From Proteobacteria bacterium UBA2363 (GTDB taxonomy: Bacteria; Pseudomonadota; Gammaproteobacteria; Xanthomonadales; UBA2363): 64,000 bases of DNA. This document shows, in pieces, positions 56,583-64,000 of the stretch. Position 1 is the first letter of the stretch. Each line of letters opens with the position of its first letter. The notes under the pieces were generated by a model that ran no database searches, was not told the DNA's origin, and saw nothing but the letters and a program-made list of their open reading frames with translations. The stretch is taken from contig DDTN01000039.1 in assembly GCA_002344355.1 (NCBI GenBank), forward strand, positions 9,026 to 73,025, written 5' to 3'. Position numbers and translations under genes: made by a program.

Positions 56583-58208
56583 TCAGCGCCAGGCCGAGGT
56601 GATCGGGTAGCGGCGGTCGCGGCCGAAGGCCTTGCCGGTGATCTTGGGGCCGGGCGCGGATTGCCGGCGCTTGTACTCGGCCCGGTAGACCATGGCGATC
56701 ACCCGGGTCACCAGGGCGCCGTCGTGGCCATCGGCCTCGATCTGCTCGCGCGAGCGCTGGCGGTCGATGAAGCCGTGCAGGATCGCGTCCAGCACCTCGT
56801 AGGGCGGCAGCGAATCGTCGTCGCGCTGGTTGTCGCGCAGCTCGGCGGTGGGCGGGCGCTCGATCACCGCCTGCGGGATCGCCTCGCCGTCGCCGCGCGC
56901 GTTGCGCCAGCGCGCCAGCGCGTAGACCTGGGTCTTGTAGCAGTCCTTGATCGGCGCGTAGCCGCCGCACATGTCGCCGTACAGCGTGCTGTAGCCGACC
57001 GCCATCTCGCTCTTGTTGCCGGTCGCCAGCAACAGGTGGCCGAACTTGTTGGACAGGGCCATCAGCAGGGTGCCGCGGCAACGCGCCTGCAGGTTCTCCT
57101 CGGTGAGGTCCGGGCCGTGGCCCGCGAACAGCGGCGCCAGGCTGGCAAGGAACGCCTGGTAGGCCGGTTCGATGTCGATGCGGTCGTGGCGCACGCCCAG
57201 GGCCCGGGCCTGGGTCAGGGCCAGGTCGATGCTGTCCTGCGAGGTGTGGCGCGACGGCAGCAGCACGGCATGGACGCGGTCCGCGCCCAGCGCGTCGACC
57301 GCCAGGGCCAGGGTCAGGGCCGAGTCGATGCCGCCGGACAGGCCGAGCAGCACCCCCGGGAAGCCGTGCTTGCCGACGTAGTCGGCGATGCCGCGCACCA
57401 GGCCGCGCCAGACCACGGCCTCGTGGGATTCGCGCGCCGCCGGCGCCCAGTCCGGGGCGCGCCAGCGCCGGCCGGCGGCGTCGTAGTCGCAGACCAGCAG
57501 GGCGTCGGAGAACGCCGGCGGGGGGCCATGAACGGTGCCGTCGCCGTCGGCGATCAGCGAACCGCCGTCGAACACCAGGTCGTCCTGGCCGCCCACGCAG
57601 TTGACGTAGGCCAGCGGCAGGCCATGGGCGGCGACCCGCGAGGTCAGCAGGGACTGCCGGGCATCGGCCTTCTGGTCCTCGAACGGCGAGGCGTTCACCG
57701 AGAACACCAGCTCGGCGCCGCCCTCGACGACCCGGGCGATCGGCACCTCGTGCCAGAGGTCCTCGCAGATCAGCAGACCGACCCGCAGGCCCTGCCAGTC
57801 GACCAGGCAGGGCGCGTCGCCGGCCTCGAAGTAGCGCTTCTCGTCGAACACCGCGTAGTTCGGCAGGGCCTGCTTGCGGCAGGTGGTCAGCAACCGGCCG
57901 TCGCGCAGCCAGCTGGCGGCGTTGTACAGGCACTTGCCGACCCGCAGCGGATGGCCGACCACCGCCTCGACGCCGACCGCGGCCGCCGCGATCCGCGCCA
58001 GCGCGGTCTCGCAGGCTTCGATCAGGCTGTCGCGGTAGAGCTGGTCCTCGGGCATGTAGCCGCACAGGGCCAGCTCCGGAAACAGCACCAGGCCGGCGCC
58101 GTGGCGGTCTCGGGCCTCGTGCATCAGGGCGATGATGCGGGCGGCGTTGTCGTCGACGGCGCCGACCGGGAAGTCGAACTGGGCAAGGGCGATGCGATGG
58201 CTGGTCAT
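56583..58208 (-). CDS. nadE: glutamine-dependent NAD+ synthetase
   Basis: This 541-residue enzyme has an N-terminal nitrilase-type glutaminase domain with the Glu-Lys-Cys triad (Glu in LFPELALCGY, Lys in CRKQALPNYAVFDEKRYFE, Cys in LLICEDLWHE). The C-terminal ATP-pyrophosphatase domain has the P-loop LGLSGGIDSAL (about 290-300), LLATGNKSEMAVGYSTLYGD and the closing PPTAELRDNQRDDDSLPPYEVLD. It amidates deamido-NAD to NAD+ with ammonia from glutamine. A 104-base gap separates it from the DUF938 gene upstream on the same strand, so cotranscription is possible. Confidence 0.97.
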   Translation of the reverse strand: MTSHRIALAQFDFPVGAVDDNAARIIALMHEARDRHGAGLVLFPELALCGYMPEDQLYRDSLIEACETALARIAAAAVGVEAVVGHPLRVGKCLYNAASWLRDGRLLTTCRKQALPNYAVFDEKRYFEAGDAPCLVDWQGLRVGLLICEDLWHEVPIARVVEGGAELVFSVNASPFEDQKADARQSLLTSRVAAHGLPLAYVNCVGGQDDLVFDGGSLIADGDGTVHGPPPAFSDALLVCDYDAAGRRWRAPDWAPAARESHEAVVWRGLVRGIADYVGKHGFPGVLLGLSGGIDSALTLALAVDALGADRVHAVLLPSRHTSQDSIDLALTQARALGVRHDRIDIEPAYQAFLASLAPLFAGHGPDLTEENLQARCRGTLLMALSNKFGHLLLATGNKSEMAVGYSTLYGDMCGGYAPIKDCYKTQVYALARWRNARGDGEAIPQAVIERPPTAELRDNQRDDDSLPPYEVLDAILHGFIDRQRSREQIEADGHDGALVTRVIAMVYRAEYKRRQSAPGPKITGKAFGRDRRYPITSAWR

Positions 58209-58312
58209 GGCGACGATGATGCCGGAACGGCGTCGGCGGCGCCCCTGAGCGGCCCGCCGCAGTGCGGTCCGCCATGCTGCCGACCCGGCGCCCCGGACGG
58301 ACGCTGGGGCGC

Positions 58313-58930
58313 TCAGCGATCCGCCTGCGGGCCGGCCTGCCGTTCACCTTCCCAGCACAGGCACAGGTTGTTCGCGGGCAGGTCGTGGCGGGCACGACGC
58401 ACCAGGCCGGCGCGCGCGGCCAGGGCGTCGACCTCGGCCAGCCGGCGCAGACCCATGTGCGGCGCCCGCGCCCGCAGGTCGGCGTCGAACGCCAGGTTGC
58501 TGGCCGCGGCCGGCTCGCCATCGACGAGGAACGGGCCGTAGACAATCAGCCGGCGCGGTCCGGCCAGCACCGCCGGCAGCGCGGCGAACAGGGCCTTCAC
58601 CTCGGTCCAGGCGAGGATGTGCAGGGTGTTGGCGGTGAACACGGCATCGGCGCGCACTGGCGGCCAGGCACCGGAGACATCCAGGGCGAGCGGCGGCGGG
58701 GTGTTGGCCAGGCCGGCCTCGTCCAGCCAGGCCTGGATGCCGGCCAGGTTGCCGGCGCGATCGCTGGCCTGCCAGCGCAGGTGCGGCAGGGCGGCGGCGA
58801 AGTGCGCCGCATGCTGGCCGGTGCCGCTGCCGACCTCCAGTACCGACCGGCAGTCGGCCAGGTGCCGGCGCAGCACCGCCAGGATCGGCTCGCGGTTGCG
58901 CTCGCAGGCGGGGGAGAAGGGTTTGTCCAT
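58313..58930 (-). CDS. DUF938 family SAM-dependent methyltransferase
   Basis: This 205-residue protein opens with the DUF938 phrase KPFSPACERNREPILAVL. It has the SAM-binding motif VLEVGSGTGQHAAHFA (about 30-45), followed by WQASDRAGNLAGIQAW and the post-II segment FTANTLHILAWTEVKALFAALP. The ending LPANNLCLCWE is also typical. The fold is class I methyltransferase; the substrate is unknown. It is divergent from the YkgJ-type gene and precedes nadE on the same strand. Confidence 0.9.
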   Translation of the reverse strand: MDKPFSPACERNREPILAVLRRHLADCRSVLEVGSGTGQHAAHFAAALPHLRWQASDRAGNLAGIQAWLDEAGLANTPPPLALDVSGAWPPVRADAVFTANTLHILAWTEVKALFAALPAVLAGPRRLIVYGPFLVDGEPAAASNLAFDADLRARAPHMGLRRLAEVDALAARAGLVRRARHDLPANNLCLCWEGERQAGPQADR

Positions 58931-59006
58931 CCGGTTCGCTCACGGCTCCGCGGCCGCCGGGGGAGGCACCGCCGGCTCCAGGCTGCCATGCCGGCAGGAC
59001 ATTACC

Positions 59007-59012
59007 TAGAAT
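59007..59012 (+). promoter_or_regulatory. candidate -10 element for the YkgJ-type gene
   Basis: TAGAAT lies 60 bases before the ATG at 59073 and is the third occurrence of this hexamer ahead of a plus-strand gene in the window. No consensus -35 is evident upstream. Confidence 0.35.
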
Positions 59013-59072
59013 CGCCCACCGGTTCCCGCCGCGCCGCCGCCGCGCCCGGGCACCCCCGCCCCGGAACCGTCC

Positions 59073-59432
59073 ATGTCGCATCCCTGCCTGCACTGCGGTG
59101 CCTGCTGCGCCCATTTCCGCGTCGCCTTCCACTGGCTGGAGGCCGACCCGGACGTGCCCGGCGCGGTCCCGCCCGCGCTCACCGAGCCGATCGACCGGCA
59201 CCGGCTCGTCATGCGCGGCACCCAGGCCCGTCAGCCGCGCTGCGTCGCCCTCCAGGGCGAGATAGGCAGCGCCCGTTGCGGCATCTACGCCCAGCGCCCC
59301 AGCCCCTGTCGGGCGCTGCAGCCGGCCGGCCAGGACGGCATGGCGAGCCCGCAGTGCGATCGCGCGCGGCTGGCGCACGGCCTGCCGCCCCTGACCGCGG
59401 CGGACTGGCAGGTGCCGGGGGCCGCCGCCTGA
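59073..59432 (+). CDS. YkgJ-family cysteine cluster protein
   Basis: This 119-residue protein carries the CxxCGxCC cluster at its start (CLHCGACC at residues 5-12) and further cysteines in RCVALQGEIGSARCGIYAQRPSPCR and near DGMASPQCDRARLAHGL. This eight-cysteine arrangement is typical of the YkgJ family, thought to bind zinc or an iron-sulfur cluster. Physiological function is unknown. It is cytosolic, with no signal. It is monocistronic as far as can be seen, with 327 non-coding bases after it. Confidence 0.88.
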   Translation: MSHPCLHCGACCAHFRVAFHWLEADPDVPGAVPPALTEPIDRHRLVMRGTQARQPRCVALQGEIGSARCGIYAQRPSPCRALQPAGQDGMASPQCDRARLAHGLPPLTAADWQVPGAAA

Positions 59433-59759
59433 GGCTGCGGCGCCGGCTGCCCGCCGGTCGCCGTCGTCCTTGCGGTGCCGGCCGGCCCACGTTCCGGCGC
59501 GTGCCCGAGACGGCCGGCCGCGCCGAGCGCCGGGCGCGGCCCGGAGCGTGCGCCAGTGCGCAGATGCGCCCCGCGCACCGCCGCTAGGGTCGCGGCCAGC
59601 GGCGGCATCCGGCAGCGCAAGTGCCCGGCCCGCCGCGCGCCATGGAAGGCACCCTCCCGGAGGGCTGACGCCTGCGTCCGCCGGGCGGGTCCGCACAGCG
59701 CGATCGCCCGGGTCAGGGACGGCCTGGACCGGTCCTTTCAAGCCGGCAAGGAGCCCCGC
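59433..59759. other. intergenic region without supported gene
   Basis: These 327 bases, between the YkgJ-type gene and the small membrane peptide gene, are extremely GC-rich. I see no gene with plausible composition, no strong terminator and no recognisable promoter. They end with the AAGGAG ribosome-binding site of the next gene. Confidence 0.5.
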
Positions 59760-59891
59760 ATGAAGCCCAGGACGATCCGCATCGACGCCGTGCCGTTCCG
59801 GCCGGCCCTGCGCCCGGCCACGCCGTTGCTGGCGCTCGGCGTGATGGCGCTGGCACTGCTGCTGGCCCTGCTGACCGGTGCCGGCGGCTGA
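59760..59891 (+). CDS. 43-residue single-span membrane peptide
   Basis: The ATG at 59760 is preceded by a perfect AAGGAG six bases upstream, one of the best ribosome-binding sites in the window. The product has a basic N-terminus (KPRTIRIDAVPFRPALRPA) and one hydrophobic helix (LLALGVMALALLLALLTG, about 24-41), ending GAGG. The basic side would stay in the cytosol. I know no family for it. The strong site and clean charge-then-helix layout support a real small protein, but short length leaves room for doubt. The neighbouring genes do not suggest a partner. Confidence 0.5.
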   Translation: MKPRTIRIDAVPFRPALRPATPLLALGVMALALLLALLTGAGG

Positions 59892-59966
59892 GCCCGGCGC
59901 AGCGCTGCCGGGACCGGGGTCCGACGGCCGCATGCCGCCAGCCGCCCGGCGCGCGCGCGACCCGGG

Positions 59967-60767
59967 TCACCAGGGGATGGCTTGCCCGTCCCAGGCAAGG
60001 AACCGGCCGCTGTCCGCGGGCGTCGCCGAGGCGATGACCGCCAGCAGGTGTCCGGCCGCCAGCTCCGGCGCGAACAGGCGGCCGGGCTCGACCCCCGACT
60101 GGAACGGCCGCGACAGCGGCGTATCGACCGTGCCCGGATGCAGCAGCAGGCAGGCGGCGGCCGGGTTGGCACGGCGCAGTTCGATCGCGAAGGTGCGCAT
60201 GAACTGGTTCTGGGCGGCCTTGGCGGCGCGGTAGGCATACCAGCCACCCAGGCGGTTGTCGCCGATCGAGCCGACCCGCGCCGACAGCGAGGCGAACACC
60301 GCCGGGCCGCCGTGGCGCAGCAGCGGCAGCAGGGCCTGCGCCAGCAGCACCGGCGCGAAGGCGTTCACCGCGAACACCTGGTGCAGCGCCGCCAGCCCGA
60401 CCTGCGCGAGCGCCTTCTCCGGCCGGATGCCGGGACCATGGAGCAGGCCGGCGGCATTGATCACCAGGTCCAGGCCGCCGGCCGAGAGCGTGCCGGCGCG
60501 GTCGGCCAGGCCGGCCAGGGCCCGCGGGTCGGTGAGGTCGCAGGCCAGGGCGTGGCGTCCCGGGGCATCCGGGCGCGGCAAGGGCGGCGGCGCTCGTCCG
60601 CCCACCGCCAGCAGCGTGCCGACGCCCGGGTCGGCGTCCAGCGCCGCCACCAGGGCGCCGCCGATGACGCCACTGGCGCCGGCCACCAGCACCCGCGCCG
60701 GGCGGTCCAGACCCGCCACCGGCGGCCTCGCGGCCTGGGGGTCGACGGGAGCGGGGGACGGGTTCAT
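59967..60767 (-). CDS. short-chain dehydrogenase/reductase
   Basis: This 266-residue SDR-fold protein starts at the ATG giving MNPSPAPVDPQ. The cofactor loop is GASGVIGGALV (about 32-42), NAAG in LVINAAGLLHG is the structural motif, and the catalytic set is Ser in FASLSARVGSIGD with Tyr and Lys in WYAYRAAKAAQNQF. The loop lacks the usual TGxxxGIG threonine but keeps the glycines. NADP(H) use is likely but unproven; the substrate is unknown. The proline-rich first 25 residues are unconserved, so a later start is possible. It is divergent from the glycosyltransferase. Confidence 0.88.
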   Translation of the reverse strand: MNPSPAPVDPQAARPPVAGLDRPARVLVAGASGVIGGALVAALDADPGVGTLLAVGGRAPPPLPRPDAPGRHALACDLTDPRALAGLADRAGTLSAGGLDLVINAAGLLHGPGIRPEKALAQVGLAALHQVFAVNAFAPVLLAQALLPLLRHGGPAVFASLSARVGSIGDNRLGGWYAYRAAKAAQNQFMRTFAIELRRANPAAACLLLHPGTVDTPLSRPFQSGVEPGRLFAPELAAGHLLAVIASATPADSGRFLAWDGQAIPW

Positions 60768-60858
60768 GGCGCGATCGTCGGTCCAGGTCCCTGAAGCCGG
60801 CGCGAAGGACCGCCGCCGTTGTCGCATCGCCGCAACGAAGTTCGGCCAGCCTTGGCCG

Positions 60859-62037
60859 GTGGACATCCTGATGCTGTCGGACGTTTATTTCCCGCGGGTG
60901 AACGGCGTCTCCTCGTCGATCCGCTCGTTCGCGCACGAACTGGTCCGGCGCGGCCACGGCGTCACCCTGGTGGCGCCCGCCTACGGCGAGACCGCCCCGG
61001 CCGAACCCTTCGAGCTGATCCGGTTGCCCGGGCGGCCGGTGCCGTTCGATCCGGAGGACCGCCTGGTCGGCCGCGCTGCCGTGCGCACCGCCGCCGCCGC
61101 GCTGGCGCGCCGGCGCTGGGACGTGGTCCACGTCCACACCCCGTTCCGTGCCCACGCGCTGGGCCGGCGCGTGGCGCGGCGGACCGGTCGTCCCCTGGTC
61201 GCCTCCTACCACACCTGGTTCGAACAGTACGCCCGCCACTACCTGCCCTGGCTGCCCGACCGGCTGCTCCGGGCCGGGGCGCGGGCGCTGTCCCGGCGCC
61301 ATTGCCGGGCCCTGGACCACCTGGTGGTGCCGAGTCGCGAGATGGCCGGGGTGCTGGCCGGCTACGGAATCGCCACGCCGGTCACGGTGTTGCCGACCGG
61401 CCTGGACCTGTCCGAGTTCAGCGGCGGGGACGGCGCCGCCTTCCGTGCCCGGCACGGCATCGCGGCCGACCGGCCGGTGCTGGTCACGGTCAGCCGGCTG
61501 GCGGCCGAGAAGAACATCGGCTTCCTGCTGGAGGTCACCCGCCGGCTGCGCGACGCGCACCCGGACCTGCTCCTGCTGGTCGCCGGCGAGGGACCGGACG
61601 CCCGCCGCCTGCAGCAGCAGGCGGCCCAGCCCGGCCTGGCCGGCCACGTCCGCTTCTTCGGCAACCTCGACCGCCGCGGCGAGCTGCTGGACTGCTACCG
61701 GGCCGGCGACGTGTTCGTGTTCGCCTCGCCGACCGAGACCCAGGGCCTGGTCCTGATCGAGGCGTCGGCGCTGGGCGTGCCGGTGGTCTCCACCGCGGTC
61801 ATGGGGACCGCCACCGTGCTCGCCGATGCCCGCGGGGCCGTGGTCGCGCCACCGGACCTGGACGGATTCGCGGCCGCCGTCGACGGCCTGTTGCGCGATC
61901 CGTCGCGGCGCGCGGCGCTGGCGGCGGCCGGACCGCAGGACGCCGCGCGCTGGTCGGCACCGGCCCTGGCCCGCCGCCTGGAAGCCCTGTACCAGGACCT
62001 GGCCGACGCCGTGCCGGCGCCCCGCGCGACGGCCTGA
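60859..62037 (+). CDS. GT4-family glycosyltransferase
   Basis: This 392-residue GT-B fold enzyme begins MDILMLSDVYFPRVNGVSSSI from a GTG at 60859; an ATG 12 bases later would cut the first beta-strand. The acceptor half contains VHVHTPFRAHALGRR and SYHTWFEQYARHYLPWLP. The donor half has LVTVSRLAAEKNI, LVAGEGPDARRL and the nucleotide-sugar motif ASPTETQGLVLIEASALGVPVV with the EX7E glutamates. It resembles glycosyltransferases that build glycolipids or mannosylate lipids. Donor and acceptor cannot be fixed from sequence. No signal peptide is present, so it works at the cytosolic face. Confidence 0.9.
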   Translation: MDILMLSDVYFPRVNGVSSSIRSFAHELVRRGHGVTLVAPAYGETAPAEPFELIRLPGRPVPFDPEDRLVGRAAVRTAAAALARRRWDVVHVHTPFRAHALGRRVARRTGRPLVASYHTWFEQYARHYLPWLPDRLLRAGARALSRRHCRALDHLVVPSREMAGVLAGYGIATPVTVLPTGLDLSEFSGGDGAAFRARHGIAADRPVLVTVSRLAAEKNIGFLLEVTRRLRDAHPDLLLLVAGEGPDARRLQQQAAQPGLAGHVRFFGNLDRRGELLDCYRAGDVFVFASPTETQGLVLIEASALGVPVVSTAVMGTATVLADARGAVVAPPDLDGFAAAVDGLLRDPSRRAALAAAGPQDAARWSAPALARRLEALYQDLADAVPAPRATA

Positions 62038-62367
62038 GCGACCTCCGGATCGCCGGCCGGCGCGGGCACGATGCCGGGCATGGCCGGCGCAGGGGCGTGT
62101 GGCCCGAACGGGGTGGCGCCCCGGCCCGCCCGCGGTCGAGGCGGGAGGTGCGCGAGAGGCCGGCTCGCCCGGCTGCCCGATGCGGCCGCGGTGGCGGCCT
62201 CGCGCGCTTTCCGGGCTAGACTCCGGCAGGGCCTGCGCAGGTCGGGGAGGGTTCCGGCCTGGCACGTCGCCAGCGCGCGGTCCGTGGTCCGGAAGGCGCC
62301 TGGACGACCAGGTCGCGCCACCGCCACGGACGGCCCGTCGACCGCACCAGCAACCGGGAGGAGTTCC
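62038..62367. other. intergenic region without supported gene
   Basis: These 330 bases, between the glycosyltransferase and amine oxidase genes, show no convincing gene. The frame stays open leftward of the amine oxidase start but has proline/arginine-rich composition typical of a non-coding GC-rich frame. A TAGACT hexamer near 62216 could be a -10 element, without a matching -35. Confidence 0.45.
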
Positions 62368-63981
62368 ATGGCCGCAGCCCGTACGCCCCTGTTCCGCATC
62401 CTGCGCCGCGCCCTGGCCACGGCCCGCGCCGCCCAGGCTGGACCGGTACCCGCCGACGAACTGCTGGAGGCGCTGGCCGCGCAGCGACGCAGCCAGTCGC
62501 GCCGTCACTTCCTGCGCCAGGCGGGGCTGGCCGCTGGCGGCCTGGCGCTGGCCGCCTGCGCGCACCGGCCGTTGCCGCCGGCGCCGCCCGCCCCGGTGCG
62601 CGGCGGCCGCGAGGTCGCCATCGTCGGTGCCGGGATCGCCGGCCTGACCGCCGCCTGGCGGCTGCGCCAGGCCGGCGTGCCGGTGCGCGTCTACGAGGCC
62701 GGCAACCGGATCGGCGGCCGCATGTACAGCCTGCGCGACCATTTCCCCGACGGCCAGGTGGTCGAGCTGGGCGGCGAGCTGATCGACACCGGCCATGTCC
62801 GCGTCCAGGCCCTGTGCGCGGAGTTCGGGCTGGCGCTCGACGACCTGCCTGCCGACGGCGCCGACCTCGCCCAGGAGGTCTGGTGGTTCGGCGGGCAGCG
62901 CCGCAGCGAGCGCGAGCTGGTCGAGGCCATGGCGCCGCTGGCGCGCGCCCTGGCGCGCGACCAGGCGCGGCTGCCGGACGACACCATCACCTGGCGCGAC
63001 GACCACGGCCTGGCCGACCTTGACCGCACGCCGCTGTCGCAGTGGCTGGACGAGGCCGGCCTGGACGGCTGGCTGCGCAACCTGGTCGACGTCGCCTACA
63101 CCACCGAGATGGGCGCCGAGCCGGAGCGGCAGTCGGCGCTCAACCTGATCGACTTCATGGCCATCGACGGCGACCACTTCAGCATCTTCGGCGAGAGCGA
63201 CGAGCGCTTCCACGTGCGCGGTGGCAACGACCTCGTCGTCCACGCCCTGGCCGGGCGGCTGGCCGACGCCATCGAGACCGGCGTGGCGCTGGAGTCGCTG
63301 CGCGAGGGCAGCGACGGCGGCGTGCTGCTGGGCCTGCGCCAGGACGGCCAGGCCAGTCGCGAGGTCGCCGCCGACCTGGTGATCCTGGCCCTGCCGTTCA
63401 CCACCTTGCGCCGGGTCCGGATCGACCTGCCGATGGCGCCGGTGAAGCGCCGCGCCATCGCCGAGCTGGGCTATGGCGACAACGCCAAGCTGATGATCGG
63501 CTTCGACCGTCGCGTCTGGCGCGAGCACGACAGCAACGGCAGCACCTTCACCGACCTGGCCCTGCAGAGCACCTGGGAGACCAGCCGCGCGCAACCCGGC
63601 CGGCACGGCATCCTGACCAACTTCACCGGTGGCGCGCACGCGCGCTCGATCGGCCGCGGGCCGGCGGCGACGCTGGCGCAGTCGGTGGTGGCCGACCTCG
63701 ACCGGATCTTTCCGGGGGCGGCGGAGGCCCACGCCGGCCAGAAGGCGGTGCGCTTCCACTGGCCGTCGCAGCCCTGGGTGCAGGCCAGCTACGCCTGCTA
63801 CGGGCCGGGCCAGTGGACCAGCCTTCGCGGTGCGGCGGGCGAGCCGGCCGGGCGGCTGCACTTCGCCGGCGAGCATTGCGCGCTGGACAACCAGGGCTTC
63901 ATGGAGGGCGGCTGCGAGACCGGCGAGTGGGCCGCCGCCCAGGTGCTGGAACGCCTCGGCGTGCAGGCGCGCGCGGCCTGA
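62368..63981 (+). CDS. exported flavin amine oxidase, probable Tat-dependent lipoprotein
   Basis: This 537-residue protein starts at an ATG with GGGAGGAG six bases upstream. A roughly 44-residue N-terminal extension precedes a twin-arginine motif, RRHFLRQ at 45-51, a hydrophobic stretch and a lipobox LAAC with Cys64. It would thus be folded with FAD in the cytosol, exported by Tat and lipidated. The flavin-binding loop is VAIVGAGIAGLTAAWRLR (about 83-100), followed by GGRMYS. The C-terminus has the FAD-contacting HFAGEHCALDNQGFMEGGCETGE. The family oxidises amines or amino acids with H2O2 release. A cadaverine/putrescine-type substrate would fit the speA/speE genes but is unproven. The 50-residue lead-in before RR is unusually long. 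Confidence 0.9.
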   Translation: MAAARTPLFRILRRALATARAAQAGPVPADELLEALAAQRRSQSRRHFLRQAGLAAGGLALAACAHRPLPPAPPAPVRGGREVAIVGAGIAGLTAAWRLRQAGVPVRVYEAGNRIGGRMYSLRDHFPDGQVVELGGELIDTGHVRVQALCAEFGLALDDLPADGADLAQEVWWFGGQRRSERELVEAMAPLARALARDQARLPDDTITWRDDHGLADLDRTPLSQWLDEAGLDGWLRNLVDVAYTTEMGAEPERQSALNLIDFMAIDGDHFSIFGESDERFHVRGGNDLVVHALAGRLADAIETGVALESLREGSDGGVLLGLRQDGQASREVAADLVILALPFTTLRRVRIDLPMAPVKRRAIAELGYGDNAKLMIGFDRRVWREHDSNGSTFTDLALQSTWETSRAQPGRHGILTNFTGGAHARSIGRGPAATLAQSVVADLDRIFPGAAEAHAGQKAVRFHWPSQPWVQASYACYGPGQWTSLRGAAGEPAGRLHFAGEHCALDNQGFMEGGCETGEWAAAQVLERLGVQARAA

Positions 63982-64000
63982 CGGGGGCGGGGACCGGGGG

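Noticed and set aside
59713..63876. A 1387-codon open frame on the minus strand across the glycosyltransferase and amine oxidase genes
   Set aside because: Only the part matching the short-chain dehydrogenase frame's neighbourhood is coding, and in a different frame. The rest has no motif and is antisense to real genes.

Overview
The window is about 64 kb of very GC-rich DNA (roughly 70% by eye), densely packed with bacterial genes on both strands. Gene content and order suggest a gammaproteobacterium of the Lysobacterales (Xanthomonadales), possibly near the Rhodanobacteraceae; this is inference. Support comes from lpxC, a DUF721 gene, an M23 peptidase, secA and a Nudix/ThiE-like fusion in that order, ubiJ-ubiB, prepilin peptidase next to coaE, biosynthetic arginine decarboxylase divergent from spermidine synthase, a fused indolepyruvate oxidoreductase, and many large secreted repeat proteins. 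I saw no rRNA, tRNA, CRISPR array, transposase, integrase or phage gene, so this reads as ordinary chromosome.

Layout. 1-7.3 kb: end of a flavoprotein oxidoreductase, a small exported protein, a secreted delta-60 repeat protein, and a divergent ECF sigma factor / Ser-Thr kinase-TPR pair. 7.3-12 kb: ubiJ-ubiB (ubiquinone synthesis) and an exported alpha/beta-hydrolase-like protein lacking the nucleophile serine. 12-19 kb: a penicillin-acylase-family Ntn hydrolase, speE and speA (polyamines) and an ATP-grasp protein. 19-28.4 kb: an exported subtilase, ETF-ubiquinone oxidoreductase, a concentrative nucleoside transporter, a small glycine-rich protein, a ribokinase-like sugar kinase and an exported protein with a PPC-like domain. 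28.4-35 kb: dusB, a TPR diguanylate cyclase overlapping it, and the 1171-residue indolepyruvate ferredoxin oxidoreductase. 35-42 kb: a secreted repeat protein, a serine hydrolase, an RluF-type pseudouridine synthase, a DUF1428 protein and the DbpA helicase. 42-49 kb: a DGPF protein with an ECF42-type sigma factor, an ABC exporter with a coupled 133-residue protein, a fused SpmA/SpmB-like membrane protein, pilD and coaE. 49-56.3 kb: a YdeI/DUF1801 protein, the Nudix fusion, secA, the M23 peptidase, the DUF721 protein and lpxC. 56.4-64 kb: nadE, a DUF938 methyltransferase, a YkgJ cysteine-cluster protein, a 43-residue membrane peptide, a short-chain dehydrogenase, a GT4 glycosyltransferase and an exported flavin amine oxidase.

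The genes include envelope and secretion housekeeping (lpxC, secA, M23, pilD), cofactor and respiratory functions (ubiB/J, ETF-QO, nadE, coaE), polyamine and nucleoside metabolism, three signalling modules (sigma/kinase, ECF42/DGPF, c-di-GMP) and several exported proteins. The most promising leads are the sigma factor whose region 2 lacks the usual acidic patch and sits beside a kinase, a short C-terminal-type motif shared by three unrelated exported proteins, a 133-residue protein coupled to an ABC exporter, and the repeat and dyad DNA ahead of lpxC. No clearly new multi-gene defence or biosynthetic system is evident.
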